Source of the DNA: Lytechinus variegatus
Lineage: Eukaryota; Echinodermata; Echinoidea; Temnopleuroida; Toxopneustidae
Direction of reading: 5' to 3'
DNA length: 64,000 bases
NCBI RefSeq assembly: GCF_018143015.1
Contig: NC_054757.1
Coordinates: 2,962,001-3,026,000 of the forward strand
Each line of letters starts with the position of its first letter. Position 1 is the stretch's first letter. The translations under genes and the position numbers were made by a program. Below, one piece after another: positions 22,543 to 33,806 of the stretch. The notes below the pieces were generated by a model. It made no database searches, was not told where the DNA came from, and saw nothing but the letters and a program-made list of their open reading frames with translations.

Positions 22543-25500
22543 GTGATATATTCATTCTTTTGTAATTGAATGTTCGGGTTAACGTTATGGGGGGAAAACT
22601 TGAACATGAAAAGGCTAGTCTGAGTCTCCTGCAATTCAGCGAACTGCTGATATATCGGTTCGCATGCCGAGGCCGTGTTCATCGATCGGGGCGGCGCAGG
22701 CGGCCTAGCCTGGACTCTGTCCGGACGTTCCCTCATTTTAGTGCCGAGATGGGCGTGGCAGCTAGCAGCTAGACACGTCCATTTATTGTTTGATGTCCCT
22801 ATTTTTTCCTCATTTACCAGTACAGTCAGGTGAAGATTCAAGAACCAAACATCAGATGGATTGATAATCAAAATAAAACAGGATCTTGATTTATATATTC
22901 TTTCATGATTAATCAGTTAAAAAGGAAGTTCACCCTGAAGAAAACTTTGTTGTAAAAATAGCAGAAAAAATATTGGTGAAGGTTTGAGGAAAATCCGTTA
23001 AAGAGTAAGAAAGTTATTAAAGTTCAAAATTTAGGATATAAAATGTATGAATTTAAAAGTTTGTATGGTTCCTGATGACTTAATTTTGTTTTCTTTTCAT
23101 GATTGGGTGTGAAACGATTTGTCTCTTGATATACAAAAGTTACAGTGAAAACCATTTTCAATTTTCTGAGAAAATGACATTTCATTGATTTTTTACCATT
23201 CGCTATGTAGGAATGCTGCTCGCATATGATGTCACAAATCAAATACTTGAAATTCTAATAACTTTTTAATTATTTGATGAATTTTTGTCAAACCTTCGGC
23301 AATATTTTTTATTATTTTTTCTGCTATTTTTACAATAAACTTTTTGTCAGGGTGAACTTCCCCTTTAAGTTCTATAGATATTGTATATGTATTTTTAGTG
23401 AAATAAATAAATAAGAGTGATATATGCACTCTCTCAATCTTAACATTAAGTATCTTAATGTTTTTTTGTCACTCAACAGATCTATCAAGCTGTCTACTGG
23501 AGTCAGTTCCGCAAGCAGTTTACCATCTCATGAGGAACACACAATTATCATCCATTGACCTCTCACATAATGCACTCACTATAATGTCAAAGAAACTCCC
23601 AATGAAATTTCCAAGTGTTACAGGTAAGCTAGAGTATATTATAAGCATACTCCCCTGATATATTTTCATTATTTTTGTTTTATTGCTGTTATCATCATTA
23701 TCATTACTATCATAATCACTGTTGTTTTTTATTACTTATATTTTATTATAATTATTATCATCATTATTATTATTATTATTGTAATTAATATTATCATCAT
23801 TATCATTAGGCCTATTATTGTTATTATTATTATCATTATTATTATCATTATTATTAATAGTAGTAGTATCATTATTATGCATTAATCATTATTATTACTA
23901 TTATTACTATTGTTAACTTATTATTATTATCATTATTCTTGATATTATTGTAATTGTTATTATTACCATCATTGTCATCATTATTATTTATTAATGTCAT
24001 TGTGTTTTGTAATCATATTGAACAGGGAGCCATGCACCAAAGATTTTTAGGATAAGTGATATATGACAATGTAGGCCTAATTTGTGACAAGACGAGCAGC
24101 TTTTATTTTGAATTTCCCTTTTTCCCTTATTTCGTGCTGTATTGGTGTTTTGTTAATTGTAGGCCTATAGTAGATATTTATAGTTTTTTGTGGTAAATGT
24201 GCAAAGAAGCGTATACAATTTTAATTTGCATTGATGTGTAAGGTATTGATTGAAGAGATTGATTTGAACGCATGCCAGGCAATTCAAAAGTACAGAAATC
24301 CAATTGCTCACAAACATGAGTTGTAACAGCTGCAATTCTGTGAATCAAATGCTTGCCTAACCTGAAATAATTATATCCTCAATAAAAAAAAAGAAAATTA
24401 GTTTTGAACTGCCCAGTCACTTTGATAATGATAATGTTATGATCATGAAATGGTCAGTGCATAGGTGATGGTGATGTGCTCTTGTAATTAGGAAGTTAAT
24501 TGGTCCATGGTTTAAAGCCTGGGTTATGTTGAAAAAAAGAACAATTAATCAGCCATATGTAAAAAAATAAAAACAAATAACATGTCCAAAGAGAACAACT
24601 ACATAAACATGTCAGGTGCTGATCCAGAGTTGAAATTTTACAGGGTGCTAGAGGATCCTTAATTTTCAAAAAGGGGTAGCCCATTTTACCTGTTGGAAAT
24701 TTGACAGGCAAAAAAAAGAAAAAAAGTTTTGATCTATATAAGGTCAAATCATCTCTCTTTTTATTTTATTTTTATCTTTTTTAAATCCTATGGGGCGCTA
24801 GCACCCCTTCAGCCCCTCCCCTGGATCCTCGCCTGCATTTAAGGTAATCAATGGTGTGCATTGAATTGTGAAATTTTTTCGGTGATAGTGCATGCTCTAT
24901 CCTATTTCATTGTTTCTTCTCTTCATGAAGCTTTAAATATTTCAGATAACAAAGTTGAAAAGATTCCAGATGAGATCAAGGAGATGACTATGTTAGAAAC
25001 ACTGAATGCTTCTCATAACCAGCTCACTACCTTGCCAGAGACTTTCTATGAATTGCCCTCTCTCAGAATATTAGATTTGAGTCACAACGATATTACAGGT
25101 TAGTATACATGTACATGTATTTAAAAATAGTTATGGGGGGAATCCAACCCAAATATAAGCTTTTTTTCAGAGGGAAAAGAAAACTCATAAAAGTTGATAG
25201 ATGAAGGTTTGAACAATATCGTACAAACAATAAAAAAGTTATGAATTTTTAAAAGTTGTGAAAATTATTTATCACTGTACACATGGAGACTTCAAATTGG
25301 CCGCATATGTGATGTCATAGTGATGTAAGGCAGGGTCTAATCTATGTACTCCTAAAACATGAAATAGCTAAAATGTTTTGTCTTTTTTTTTCCAAAGTTT
25401 TACTTCAAATCATATTTTTCTTTCATGAGGATATAATACTATATGACCTGAGTTATTTTACTGCCCCAGGGGAATGGTTACTTCAGCAGTGAAAAAACGA

Positions 25501-27352
25501 ACCCTGATAATAAAGTACTTGGCCTAGATGGGAAAGTTGTCCTTTCAGTTTGGCATAATTTACCCAGTTGCCAGTTTGAAATCTACATAGTCTTAATATG
25601 AATTTTAAAGCAGCCATTACTGTATTAATGCTTGTCTGATTTCTTACAAACATTACCATTCTGTTTGATTTATTTTTCTCCTTTCTAACACAACATTTTA
25701 TGACTAAGGCTGGCTTCCCCTTTAGTACTTCACGTTGGAAACAAAATCTTATGATTTTTCCTGAAAAACCCTAGGCAAATTTCTCCAATCTGACAAATAT
25801 ACAAAATATCAATAAAAAATGACTAAAATCAACTGTATAGGCATATGATGAGCTAGTTTTTGTTCATTCTAGCATTAGGTATAACAAATTAAAGGAGAAT
25901 GAAACCTTTGGACCAAGATAGCTTGTGTGAAAACAGATAAATCAAAGAAACAGATCAACGAAAGTTGGAGAAAAATCGGACAAGTAATGAGAAAGTTATG
26001 AGCTTTTGAATATTGCAATGTCTAATGCTATGGAGATCCTCACATTGGCAATGCAACAAAGATGTGTGATGTCACTCTTGAACAACTCTCCCCATTACTT
26101 TAGTATATATTTCACTTAAATTGCCTCTTTTATTACATCTATCAGTAGAACATGTATTCTTTCTATAGGAGGGCATGTAATACAGATTTTTAAAGAATAC
26201 ATCATGGATAAAGAGTTTGTACCACTATACGAAAAAGCAAAAAGACACATTTTCAGGGTATTTCATAGTCCATCAAAGGGAAAGTTGATCATGTGTGACA
26301 TCACACATCCTTGTCGCGTTGCCAATGGGAGGATCTCCATAGCATTAGAAATTGCAATATTCAAATGCTCATAACTTTCTCATTATTTGTCCGATTTTTC
26401 TCAAACTTTCTTTGTTCCTATTCTTTGATTTTTCTGTTTCGACGCAAGCCTACTTGTTCCAAAGGTTTCATTCTCCTTTAAGAATCAATTTTCAGCTTGT
26501 CATCACCTTCTTTAATGTACTATGACATATGGATAACAATGTTTTTTTCTTAAATGATAAATTGCTTAGTGCTCGGTAAACGAAATACGGTATATATAAA
26601 TGTATATATATCATGCAAAGGATAATAGTCAACATGATGATATTATCTTCTAGCCTCTGTCAGAAGAGAAGTGATAGATGAATTGTGCCCCAATAGCTTT
26701 CACATGAGATGTTTTAGCCTGGCAGGTATCTCACCTCACCTGGGTTGAGAGTGGCAAAATACAAATTTATATATCATTCAAAGGATAATAATCAACATGT
26801 TGATGATGGCCTGTATTCTGAACTCTGGTTTAAATTAAACCCTGGTTTAAAGTTGTGGTTTAACTATGGAGAGCCTATTGGGGCACAAATCATTAACAGT
26901 TCACATCCAATCTATTAACTCATACGACACCCGAATTGTTCATAATTGCCGGGGAATTAAAAATTAAGTATTTTGATTTTTTTCTTCATCATGAAAGCAA
27001 AACATTAAACACGCTGAGAAATATACAATAGAAACATAATTTTTGAATATTTGGCTTCCCATAATGTTAGCACAGAGTTAGACCATCATGGTCTAAGTTA
27101 AACCAGATTTTAGAATCTGGGCCATTATCAGAAGAGAATTGATAGATAAAAATGATCTCTTTTTATTTCCATTTTGGTATAATTGCAGATCTAGATGCAA
27201 GCAAACTGTGCAGAATGCCTGGTATCAGTGAAATCAACCTGGAAGATAATCCTATACCTGGTGATATCTGCACAGAACTATCACAACTTTCTCAAGAATC
27301 TAATCTTAAATTATTAATATCAGAACCAACATCATCAGATCACATGGACTGA
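22476..27352 (+). CDS. lrrc20: LRRC20, leucine-rich repeat protein
   Basis: Four exons (22476-22542, 23480-23623, 24931-25098, 27189-27352) all join in phase 1 to 180 codons, against about 184 in human LRRC20. The N-terminal helix MAAEAVTRVVLRCEKAQ resembles the human start (GEAVARVARKVNE). It is followed by LRR units beginning DLSSCLLESVP, LSSIDLSHNALT, ALNISDNKVEKIPDEI, LETLNASHNQLTTLPE, LRILDLSHNDIT and ISEINLEDNPIP. There is no signal peptide or membrane segment, so it is probably cytosolic. The family has no established biochemical role; LRRs usually bind other proteins. It is divergent from 4E-BP with a 712-bp gap, suggesting shared regulation. Confidence 0.93.
22921..23364. mobile_element. 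Palindromic MITE, TTAA family c, in LRRC20 intron 1
   Basis: It is flanked by TTAA (22917-22920 and 23365-23368). The ends AAAGGAAGTTCACCCTGA and TCAGGGTGAACTTCCCCT are inverted repeats, and the interior is mirrored around 23140. A half-copy is at 10575-10720. Confidence 0.75.
23480..23623 (+). CDS. lrrc20: LRRC20 exon 2
   Basis: The acceptor is CTCAACAG|AT and the donor ACAG|GTAAGC (phase 1). Encodes the first two LRR units (DLSSCLLESVP, SSIDLSHNALT). Confidence 0.92.
23660..24010. repeat. ATT/ATC microsatellite-like tract in LRRC20 intron 2
   Basis: Imperfect trinucleotide repeat of ATT with ATC, TAG and ACT variants. Confidence 0.9.
24618..24836. mobile_element. Palindromic MITE of the GGATCC group in intron 2
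   Basis: The ends 'gctgatccagag' and 'cccctggatcctcgcc' flank an interior with 'atttgacaggcaaaaaaaa', text shared with 54510-54535. Diverged. Confidence 0.5.
24931..25098 (+). CDS. lrrc20: LRRC20 exon 3
   Basis: The acceptor TTCATGAAG|CT (phase 1) gives Ala-Leu-Asn-Ile-Ser; the donor is ACAG|GTTAGT. Encodes the central LRR units with the IPDEI and LPETF turns. Confidence 0.92.
25893..26477. mobile_element. Palindromic MITE, TTAA family b, in LRRC20 intron 3
   Basis: It is flanked by TTAA (25889-25892 and 26478-26481). The ends AGGAGAATGAAACCTTTGGA and its complement are nearly perfect. The arms of over 150 bp carry 'aaaaatcggacaa' and 'gagaaagttatgagc', and the middle carries 'gatgtgtgatgtcac'. 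Confidence 0.8.
26802..27122. mobile_element. Palindromic MITE (CTGGTTTAA ends) in LRRC20 intron 3
   Basis: The left end GGCCTGTATTCTGAACTCTG pairs with the right end ending CAGATTTTAGAATCTGGGCC. It sits inside a locally duplicated stretch: 'atcaaaggataata-tcaacatg' occurs at about 26612 and 26775. Same family as 117-421. Confidence 0.7.
27189..27352 (+). CDS. lrrc20: LRRC20 exon 4 (last LRR and stop)
   Basis: The acceptor is TATAATTGCAG|AT. Encodes DLDASKLCRMPGISEINLED and a polar C-terminus ending SSDHMD-TGA. Confidence 0.92.
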
Positions 27353-29790
27353 AAGCAAACTGGGGGTGGGGTCAATGCACCCTTTACCCTTCCACCCCCA
27401 CACATGCAAACACATAATTGATATCAGTGGTGCTTCCGGAAGACGAATTGGGTGTAAGGCAATATGTTTGTGCAGTCCATCCACATTTATGTGATTTGAA
27501 GACATTTTGTTCATAACTTTTTGGTGAATTTCTTTTTCATCAAATATAAGTATTAATCATTATTATTGTAATTGTTATTTATTACTATTATCATTATTAT
27601 TATTTTTATTGTTATATGTAATATTATTATTATTTGAAAAGGCTGAATATACTGCATTTTTTTTACTATTTCCAGAGTGATACTGTGATTTGGATAAAAA
27701 AATATAAACACAAGAACACATTAAACAAGAGCAAATTAAGCCCATGAAAAAAATGGAAACCTTTGGCTTAAAATTTGGATTGCGTGAAATAGTTCATGAG
27801 GGCCCATAAAGGATTATAGAATTTTTGTAACTTTGTAATTATGGTAACTAGCATGGTAGCAGGGCTCAGCAGCCAATTACAATAAAAACAAAAATCCACG
27901 GTAGTTGCTTTTAAAGTTACAATAATTATCCAGCATAGTTTTGTGTTTATGAAGAGGAGTACTTTTATGTGGTACACTTATGGGCTCAAATCTCTAATGA
28001 AATGATTTGATATGTAATGAATGTTAGCATGCATTAAATGTGAAAGTGTTGACACGTTTTAAATATCACATGAGGCTTTACTTATGAAATAACAGTAATT
28101 CGAAGCTTTAATGTTACCCACAAGAAGGTGCTCACTCAATTGTGATTTGATTTGTACCTATTGAGTTTATCATTGTGATGAAACATTTTCACGAAAAAGA
28201 ATGGAACATGTTTCAATTTACTGATGTACTTAATCGATTAAAAGATTTAAAAATTTAAGGGGCATATTTAAAAAAAAATCTTTTCTTGAGCGGAAGGGAC
28301 TGAAGGACCTTTCTGCTGACCAAGTAGCTTCGAACAGAAGCTCCTTGTGCTGACCATGTGCTGACAAACAGTTGTACAAAATTATGAAGAGATTTCCTCT
28401 TTAGCTCTGGGGATAATAAGGTAAATGCTACCCTCTTGAGTTTGAAATCATACAGTCACCAGTTCACATAGATTATCATACCGGATAGTATACATTATAC
28501 ACTTATGGGGGGGGGGGGGGGGCTATGTAAATCAGTATTTCAGCATCGTCGAAATTGCTTTCTTGATTTGCAAAGGCCTTTTACAGGGTTCACAGCACCT
28601 CACTATCATTCAAGAACAAAACTCGAAATGTAGTGCCACTTCTCACAATTTAGAATGGATCATGATATTTTACAATGAACCGATCAATATCAAAAAGTGG
28701 TTACAAATAGCGAATGCTCTTCATGTTCCAAAGTTTAATCAGGTGTTTCTCAAGGAACAATTTTAGAACGGTATTGTTTTATGCTTTATGAATGATATAC
28801 CTAATAAAATTTAATTAACTATTTGATTTTATACATACGATGGAGAAGTATATAGTAACCACAAGTGAATAGATTATGAGGAAATGATAATAATTTGAAA
28901 GTGAATGTTCCATTTGCTAGTACAGGCTACTTCATGAAGTCCTATCCTCAATTAATGAAAGTAATCAAGTCCAGCAAACAATAACAGACAATTGCATAAT
29001 ACCTTAAATTCTGAAATATCTCCAAGTGATAGACATTTGAAATAGTATCATTAAGCACTCTGAGTATTTCAAAGAATTAGTTTTTGTCTCTCTGATGTTA
29101 TATTCATATTGAACTATAATTTTTGTTTACTTATTTGTATTTCTTATTTAATGTCAACGATATGTTTTATATTTCGTTTTATATCTGGGATGCCTTTATA
29201 CTTGTGTGGTTTTTCCTAAACCTTGTTTTTCAACCAAAGACATAATATTTTATTTCATGGCTGAATAAAAGTCAAACCAACAGAAAGGGCTACCCCTTTG
29301 TAAATAAAAATAGAAAGTAAAATATGAATAAATGAATATCAAGCAAAATCTTTGTGCTTCCGTTAGCACCTCTTTCAAATAGGAAATTAATTGTTCCTTA
29401 TTAAGATATGTGATGGTGCCTTATTATAACTTAAAATTTCCTTATTAAGATATGTGATGGTGCCTTATTTTGACTTAAAAAATAAGTTGTCTTTCATTAT
29501 TTTAAAAAATGAAAATTCACATTGACTTTCCGTATCAGGCAATATTTCATATCATTACTCTTAAATCACGCACCCCGTAACAAAATGTGAATATTATTAT
29601 GTATAAATCATGTTTAGTATCATTGGAAATTGAATGTTTTCTTGCGTATCTGTATTAAAATTCAAATAAACATTTATTTTCTTCTATTTCTTCCATTTCA
29701 TTACATTTTTCGTAAAAATGAAACACAAACAAGACAAGGATGATTATTATTGCACCATCTATATATAGATGTAAATATTTATTTCCAATT
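27353..29790 (+). other. LRRC20 3' flank and intergenic DNA
   Basis: The LRRC20 3' untranslated region starts here; candidate AATAAA words on + are near 28803 and 29264. A 16-G run lies at about 28507-28522. A 43-bp tandem duplication ('ccttattaagatatgtgatg') is at 29397-29483. No other exon was recognised. Confidence 0.45.
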
Positions 29791-30182
29791 CGTCTAATGC
29801 CAATTTATCAAATTGCCAACTCGTCTACTATCATTTGGTCTCCCATCAGTTCGTCCACTATCCATATGGTCTAATTGGCATTTCGTCCACTTACCATTTC
29901 GTCTAATAACCAGTTATTCCATGCAATAGCCACTTAGTCCATACACCATTATTATGGTCTAATTGGAATAAGTGTTAATTGTGCAAATGAAAGGAAGTTA
30001 ATGAATATTAGACCAACTGGTTATGAGACAAAATGGTCAAAGACGAATTGGTGATTAGACGAAGTGATGAATTGACCAATTGGTTATTGGGCCAAATGGT
30101 TGTTAGACGAAATGTTGATGGACGGAATGGCATTAGACTAAATGAAAGTAGACCATATGGTGAGTGGACGAGTAGGCAGTTA
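29790..30182. mobile_element. Foldback element of GTCTAAT/ATTAGAC blocks, copy 2
   Basis: Same organisation as 6466-6862: degenerate ~18-bp units in one sense to about 29940 and in the opposite sense after 30000. The ends carry 'tcgtcta' and 'gtggacgagta'. Confidence 0.65.
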
Positions 30183-30249
30183 CGACTTGGAAATTTACTG
30201 AGGTGATATCCTTTAGAAAAACGATATAATTACAATATATATTACCAAT

Positions 30250-31060
30250 GAAATATTTTTTTCAATTAAATTCTTTATTCATTCAATTTCAAATAGGTTA
30301 ATAAACGTATGTACAATGCAAACAAATTAAAGATGCATACAATAATACAGAGTAAATTATTTCATAAATAAATAAAACATTGCCTTGATTAAATATCATA
30401 ATTGAATGAAAGAGAACTTGAGAAGAAAAGCACAGTGGCCTTGTGAGGATAAGTTCTCAAAAGAAATTAAAATATATATTACACAGGCATATCTATGTAG
30501 GATGACATTCAAAAACATGCAAATAGGGAAAGCAAAATAATTAATACTTGGACAAGAGGGATTTTTTTAGACAGATTTTTAAAAAATTCATATTTGTGTA
30601 TGATCGTATGTTACGAGATATGGAATTCCAAACAGTGGGAAAACTAAAGCGGAATGATTTTTTGTGAAGGTTGAGGAAAATTTAAACAAATGAAAATCAT
30701 TGTTGTTCGAGTGTTATAATTGTGAATACATGTATTGCTATTTATCTGAAACATCTGTTAAACATTCGAAGGTAAAACATTTTGAAAATAAAAGTATCCA
30801 AGAACGGCAGTATAATAAATGTATAAATCACAAATATTCAATTATTTTTTAATGTTTATTTTTTTGATAATGGTGCAGAATGTGCAAGATAATGACTTCC
30901 TGTGCAAATCCGGACTGCTTTTTTTTGTAGTTTAAATTTTAGCTTGGACTGATTGCAATTGCTCCCAAAGTGGTATACAATATATTAAATAAGGTAATAT
31001 TAAGGAATTATACAAAATAAGCAGAGCAGATAAGGATATAGTTCTTTTTAATCTCAGGAA
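30250..31060 (-). mobile_element. Decayed 3' end of a CR1/L2-like LINE
   Basis: Read on the minus strand, fragments match the C-terminal region of non-LTR retrotransposon ORF2 proteins: a Gln-rich helix EQLQSVQAKI, a segment with HNYNTR (about 30704-30724, the common H-x-Y-x-TR motif), then a 'hydrophobic-WN/CLEFHIS' block and KNLSKKIPL near the end, followed by an AT-rich tail toward 30250. Several stops interrupt it and the 5' part with the catalytic core is absent. It is a dead, old copy. Confidence 0.6.
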
Positions 31061-32635
31061 ATCGGATCGTACAGTGACATCGCTTCAGCCCCTTTCACAA
31101 TATTGGTGCAACTGCTTACAACCGTTGCGATTGAGTGCAACATAATTATATTGTGACCAAAATCACAAACGATCGCACGAGCAATTGTAAAAGCCCCATT
31201 CCTCAGACCACCGCACACCTTACGACTGCTCCACGATCCGATTTTGGAATAAATCGCATTTTGCTTATGTTAGTGAGTGAAATGTGTATTTTTATTTGAT
31301 GTTCGAATTAACTGAAGCAATGCTGATATAACAATTTTGGATGATTACAAGCCTTTAATTTGGAGTAAAGGTCAAATTAGTTTCAAATCGTACGATTGCG
31401 ATGACGTCTTATAGGCTAGAAAATAAATTAAGTCATTTTTATACTAAAAAGGATGACAAGCAAAGTCACAGTCTCACAGATTTGAACATAGGTATTCGCA
31501 CGATGGTTTAGAACATTACACAGTAAGATATTCCATGTCTCGATATTATCACCAAATTCTACTACTTTTTATTCCAAAATCGGGTCGAAGACCAATCGTA
31601 AGTTGTGCGATGGCCTTGATACCTAGTCCCAATGTCACGGTTCACATCACGAGTGAAACCGTGTTCTATCGTGGAGTAACGGTAGTGATCGTATCAAATC
31701 ATATCTCTTCAATCGTAGCTAGCGTATTGATCGTATAAAAATGTTAATGGTCTTAAAATATTCGTGAACAATTTCGAAAAGGCAAATCGTGGCTTTCGTT
31801 ATGGCTCGCACGACAGACATTGGGAACGAGGCGTTAATTACGACATATTGTATCGAGCAATCAAGAACATTCAGACGAAAACTAAAGTCTTCCTTCGGGA
31901 TGATCACGCGAAATATGACTTCTATTCATCACCTAAGACTTTTTCCTGTCAGGTCACATCAAAATAATGATATTCGACCCTTATTTTCTTGTAATTTTTC
32001 ATAAAATACTCTCGATTAAAGATACGGGATGTTTTCAAGGCCGATTTGGATGGGGGAAATACATGAGTGAAGTAGGGATTTAGAGTGTACGAGTGTTATG
32101 ATATCATCTTAGGTGTTGAAACATGTCTTTATCCACTCTGCTAATGACACATCGTATCATGATCTCATTCACTCCCGTCTCATCATCAACATTTAGTTCT
32201 TTCCCCCCCAAAAAAATCTCACTTTTTTGTTAAAAAAAAAATCTCACTTTTTTGTTAAAAAAAAGAAATAAGCAAACACGCATACAACTTGGATTATCAT
32301 GTACCTTTGAAACTGGTTCCAATAATGAATTGAAAAAAGAGAAATAACAGGCCTGGCTGTCCAAACTATCACGTATATATATAGGATTTCCCTTGATGCC
32401 CCCCTCCACGTGGAATAAGATATAACACAAAATAGGAAAATGTCAAGCATTATTGGACTTGGAAGCTTATTTCTTTTTTACGTGTCAAATTCTAGTGGAG
32501 TCGAATGTCGATAAATTCTATCATAATGGTTTACCACATTTTTGACAAACTGGAGTTAAATACCACCCCTCCAATCATGCCAAAACGGACATTTAAAAGG
32601 ATATTTTAATAAAATAGTAGTAATGTAACGTGAAT
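31061..32635. other. Intergenic with an imperfect palindromic segment
   Basis: 31065-31640 carries opposed 'ccgattttggaataaa' / 'ttccaaaatcgggt' and 'atcgtac' / 'gtacgat' words, so it is probably another decayed foldback element. A local 28-bp duplication ('aaaaaatctcactttttt') is at 32211-32262. No exon was recognised. Confidence 0.4.
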
Positions 32636-32636
32636 A

Positions 32637-32755
32637 ATGATGATGATAACAATGATATTAATAATGATAATAATAATAATAAAAACAGCAATATTAATGA
32701 TAATAACAATAATAATAATGATGATAATAATAATGAAAATAAAAATGATATTAAT
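32637..32755. repeat. AAT/GAT microsatellite-like tract
   Basis: Imperfect (AAT)n with GAT variants. Confidence 0.85.
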
Positions 32756-32795
32756 ATACTTTAATGTTTACATTGCGCTTAACATCTCAATCTCA

Positions 32796-33092
32796 AAAGA
32801 CTTAATTAAAACTTAAGCTTTATATTCAAATCCACAAGTATTCAATCTAATTGTTATATTCGACAGGTCACTCATTTTAAATACTTGTAATTTAGAATGT
32901 AATGTAGCATCTCTGTGATTGGGAACCATTCGAATATTATATTTATTTCAATCTTAAGGATTAACTTTTGTAGATCAAAAGACTGAATTAAAATTTAAGC
33001 TTTATATTTAAATCCATAATGTTTAAATTTGAATCTAATATTCGACAGGTCACTTGCTTTAAATCCTTATAATTTCGAGTGTAGTATAGCAT
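32796..33092. repeat. Two direct copies of a ~115-bp unit
   Basis: 32796-32910 and 32978-33092 share 'aaaagact-aattaaaa', 'tcgacaggtcact' and 'gtagcat/gtatagcat' in the same order and orientation, with about 80 percent identity by eye. Confidence 0.65.
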
Positions 33093-33164
33093 AACGATTA
33101 CTCTGAAGTGCAACGATAAAAGATATAGGTGTTTCCATAATAAATTAGATCACTCTTCGTTTGA

Positions 33165-33309
33165 TTTGATCAAAACCAAATACTCTTCCATGACCATCAC
33201 CATTATCATCACCGTCATCATCATCATCACCATCATTGTCATCATCATCACCATCATCACCATCATCATCATCATCATCATCATCATCATTATCATCATC
33301 ATCATCATT

Positions 33310-33340
<31 letters not shown>

Positions 33341-33460
33341 CCATCATCATTATCATCATCATCATCATTATCATCATCATCATCGTCATCATCTCCATTG
33401 CCTTCATTTCACCATTGTCATCCTCCTCCTCATTCTTATCTTTTTCATCATTAAAATTAT
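33165..33460. repeat. (ATC)n microsatellite
   Basis: About 200 bp of nearly perfect ATC repeat with ACC, ATT and GTC variants. Long frames on both strands here are low-complexity artefacts. Confidence 0.95.
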
Positions 33461-33599
33461 GAACAATTATGACCATTCTGCATGAGTTTTATTTCGGGGT
33501 TGCTACCGCCCCCCCCTCCTGTCGTGAAAATAAATAGCTGGCCCTTCCTATAAGCATGCAACTTGTTTTTCCCAATACAAATTAATCATCTTTATCACT

Positions 33600-33806
33600 G
33601 GCGGATCCAGGGGGGGGGGGCACATCCGGCTCGTGCCCCTCTTTTGAGAGTCATTATTAACAAAAAATTAATGTAAATATGCCATTTTACCCAAGTGTGC
33701 CCCCCCTTGAAAGAGAGAACCTTTTTTTTTTTGGGGGGGGGGGGCTTGTCAAATTTTCAACATGAAAATGTGCCCCCCCCCTTGGAAAATCCTGGATCCG
33801 CCCCTG
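33600..33806. mobile_element. Palindromic MITE of the GGATCCAGG group
   Basis: The left end GGCGGATCCAGG and right end CCTGGATCCGCCCC are inverted. Long poly-G and poly-C runs lie inside at 33611, 33735 and 33773. Confidence 0.75.

Noticed and set aside
33150-33476. Open frames of 72-108 codons on both strands (poly-Met, poly-Ile, poly-Ser)
   Set aside because: They are translations of an ATC microsatellite in each frame.
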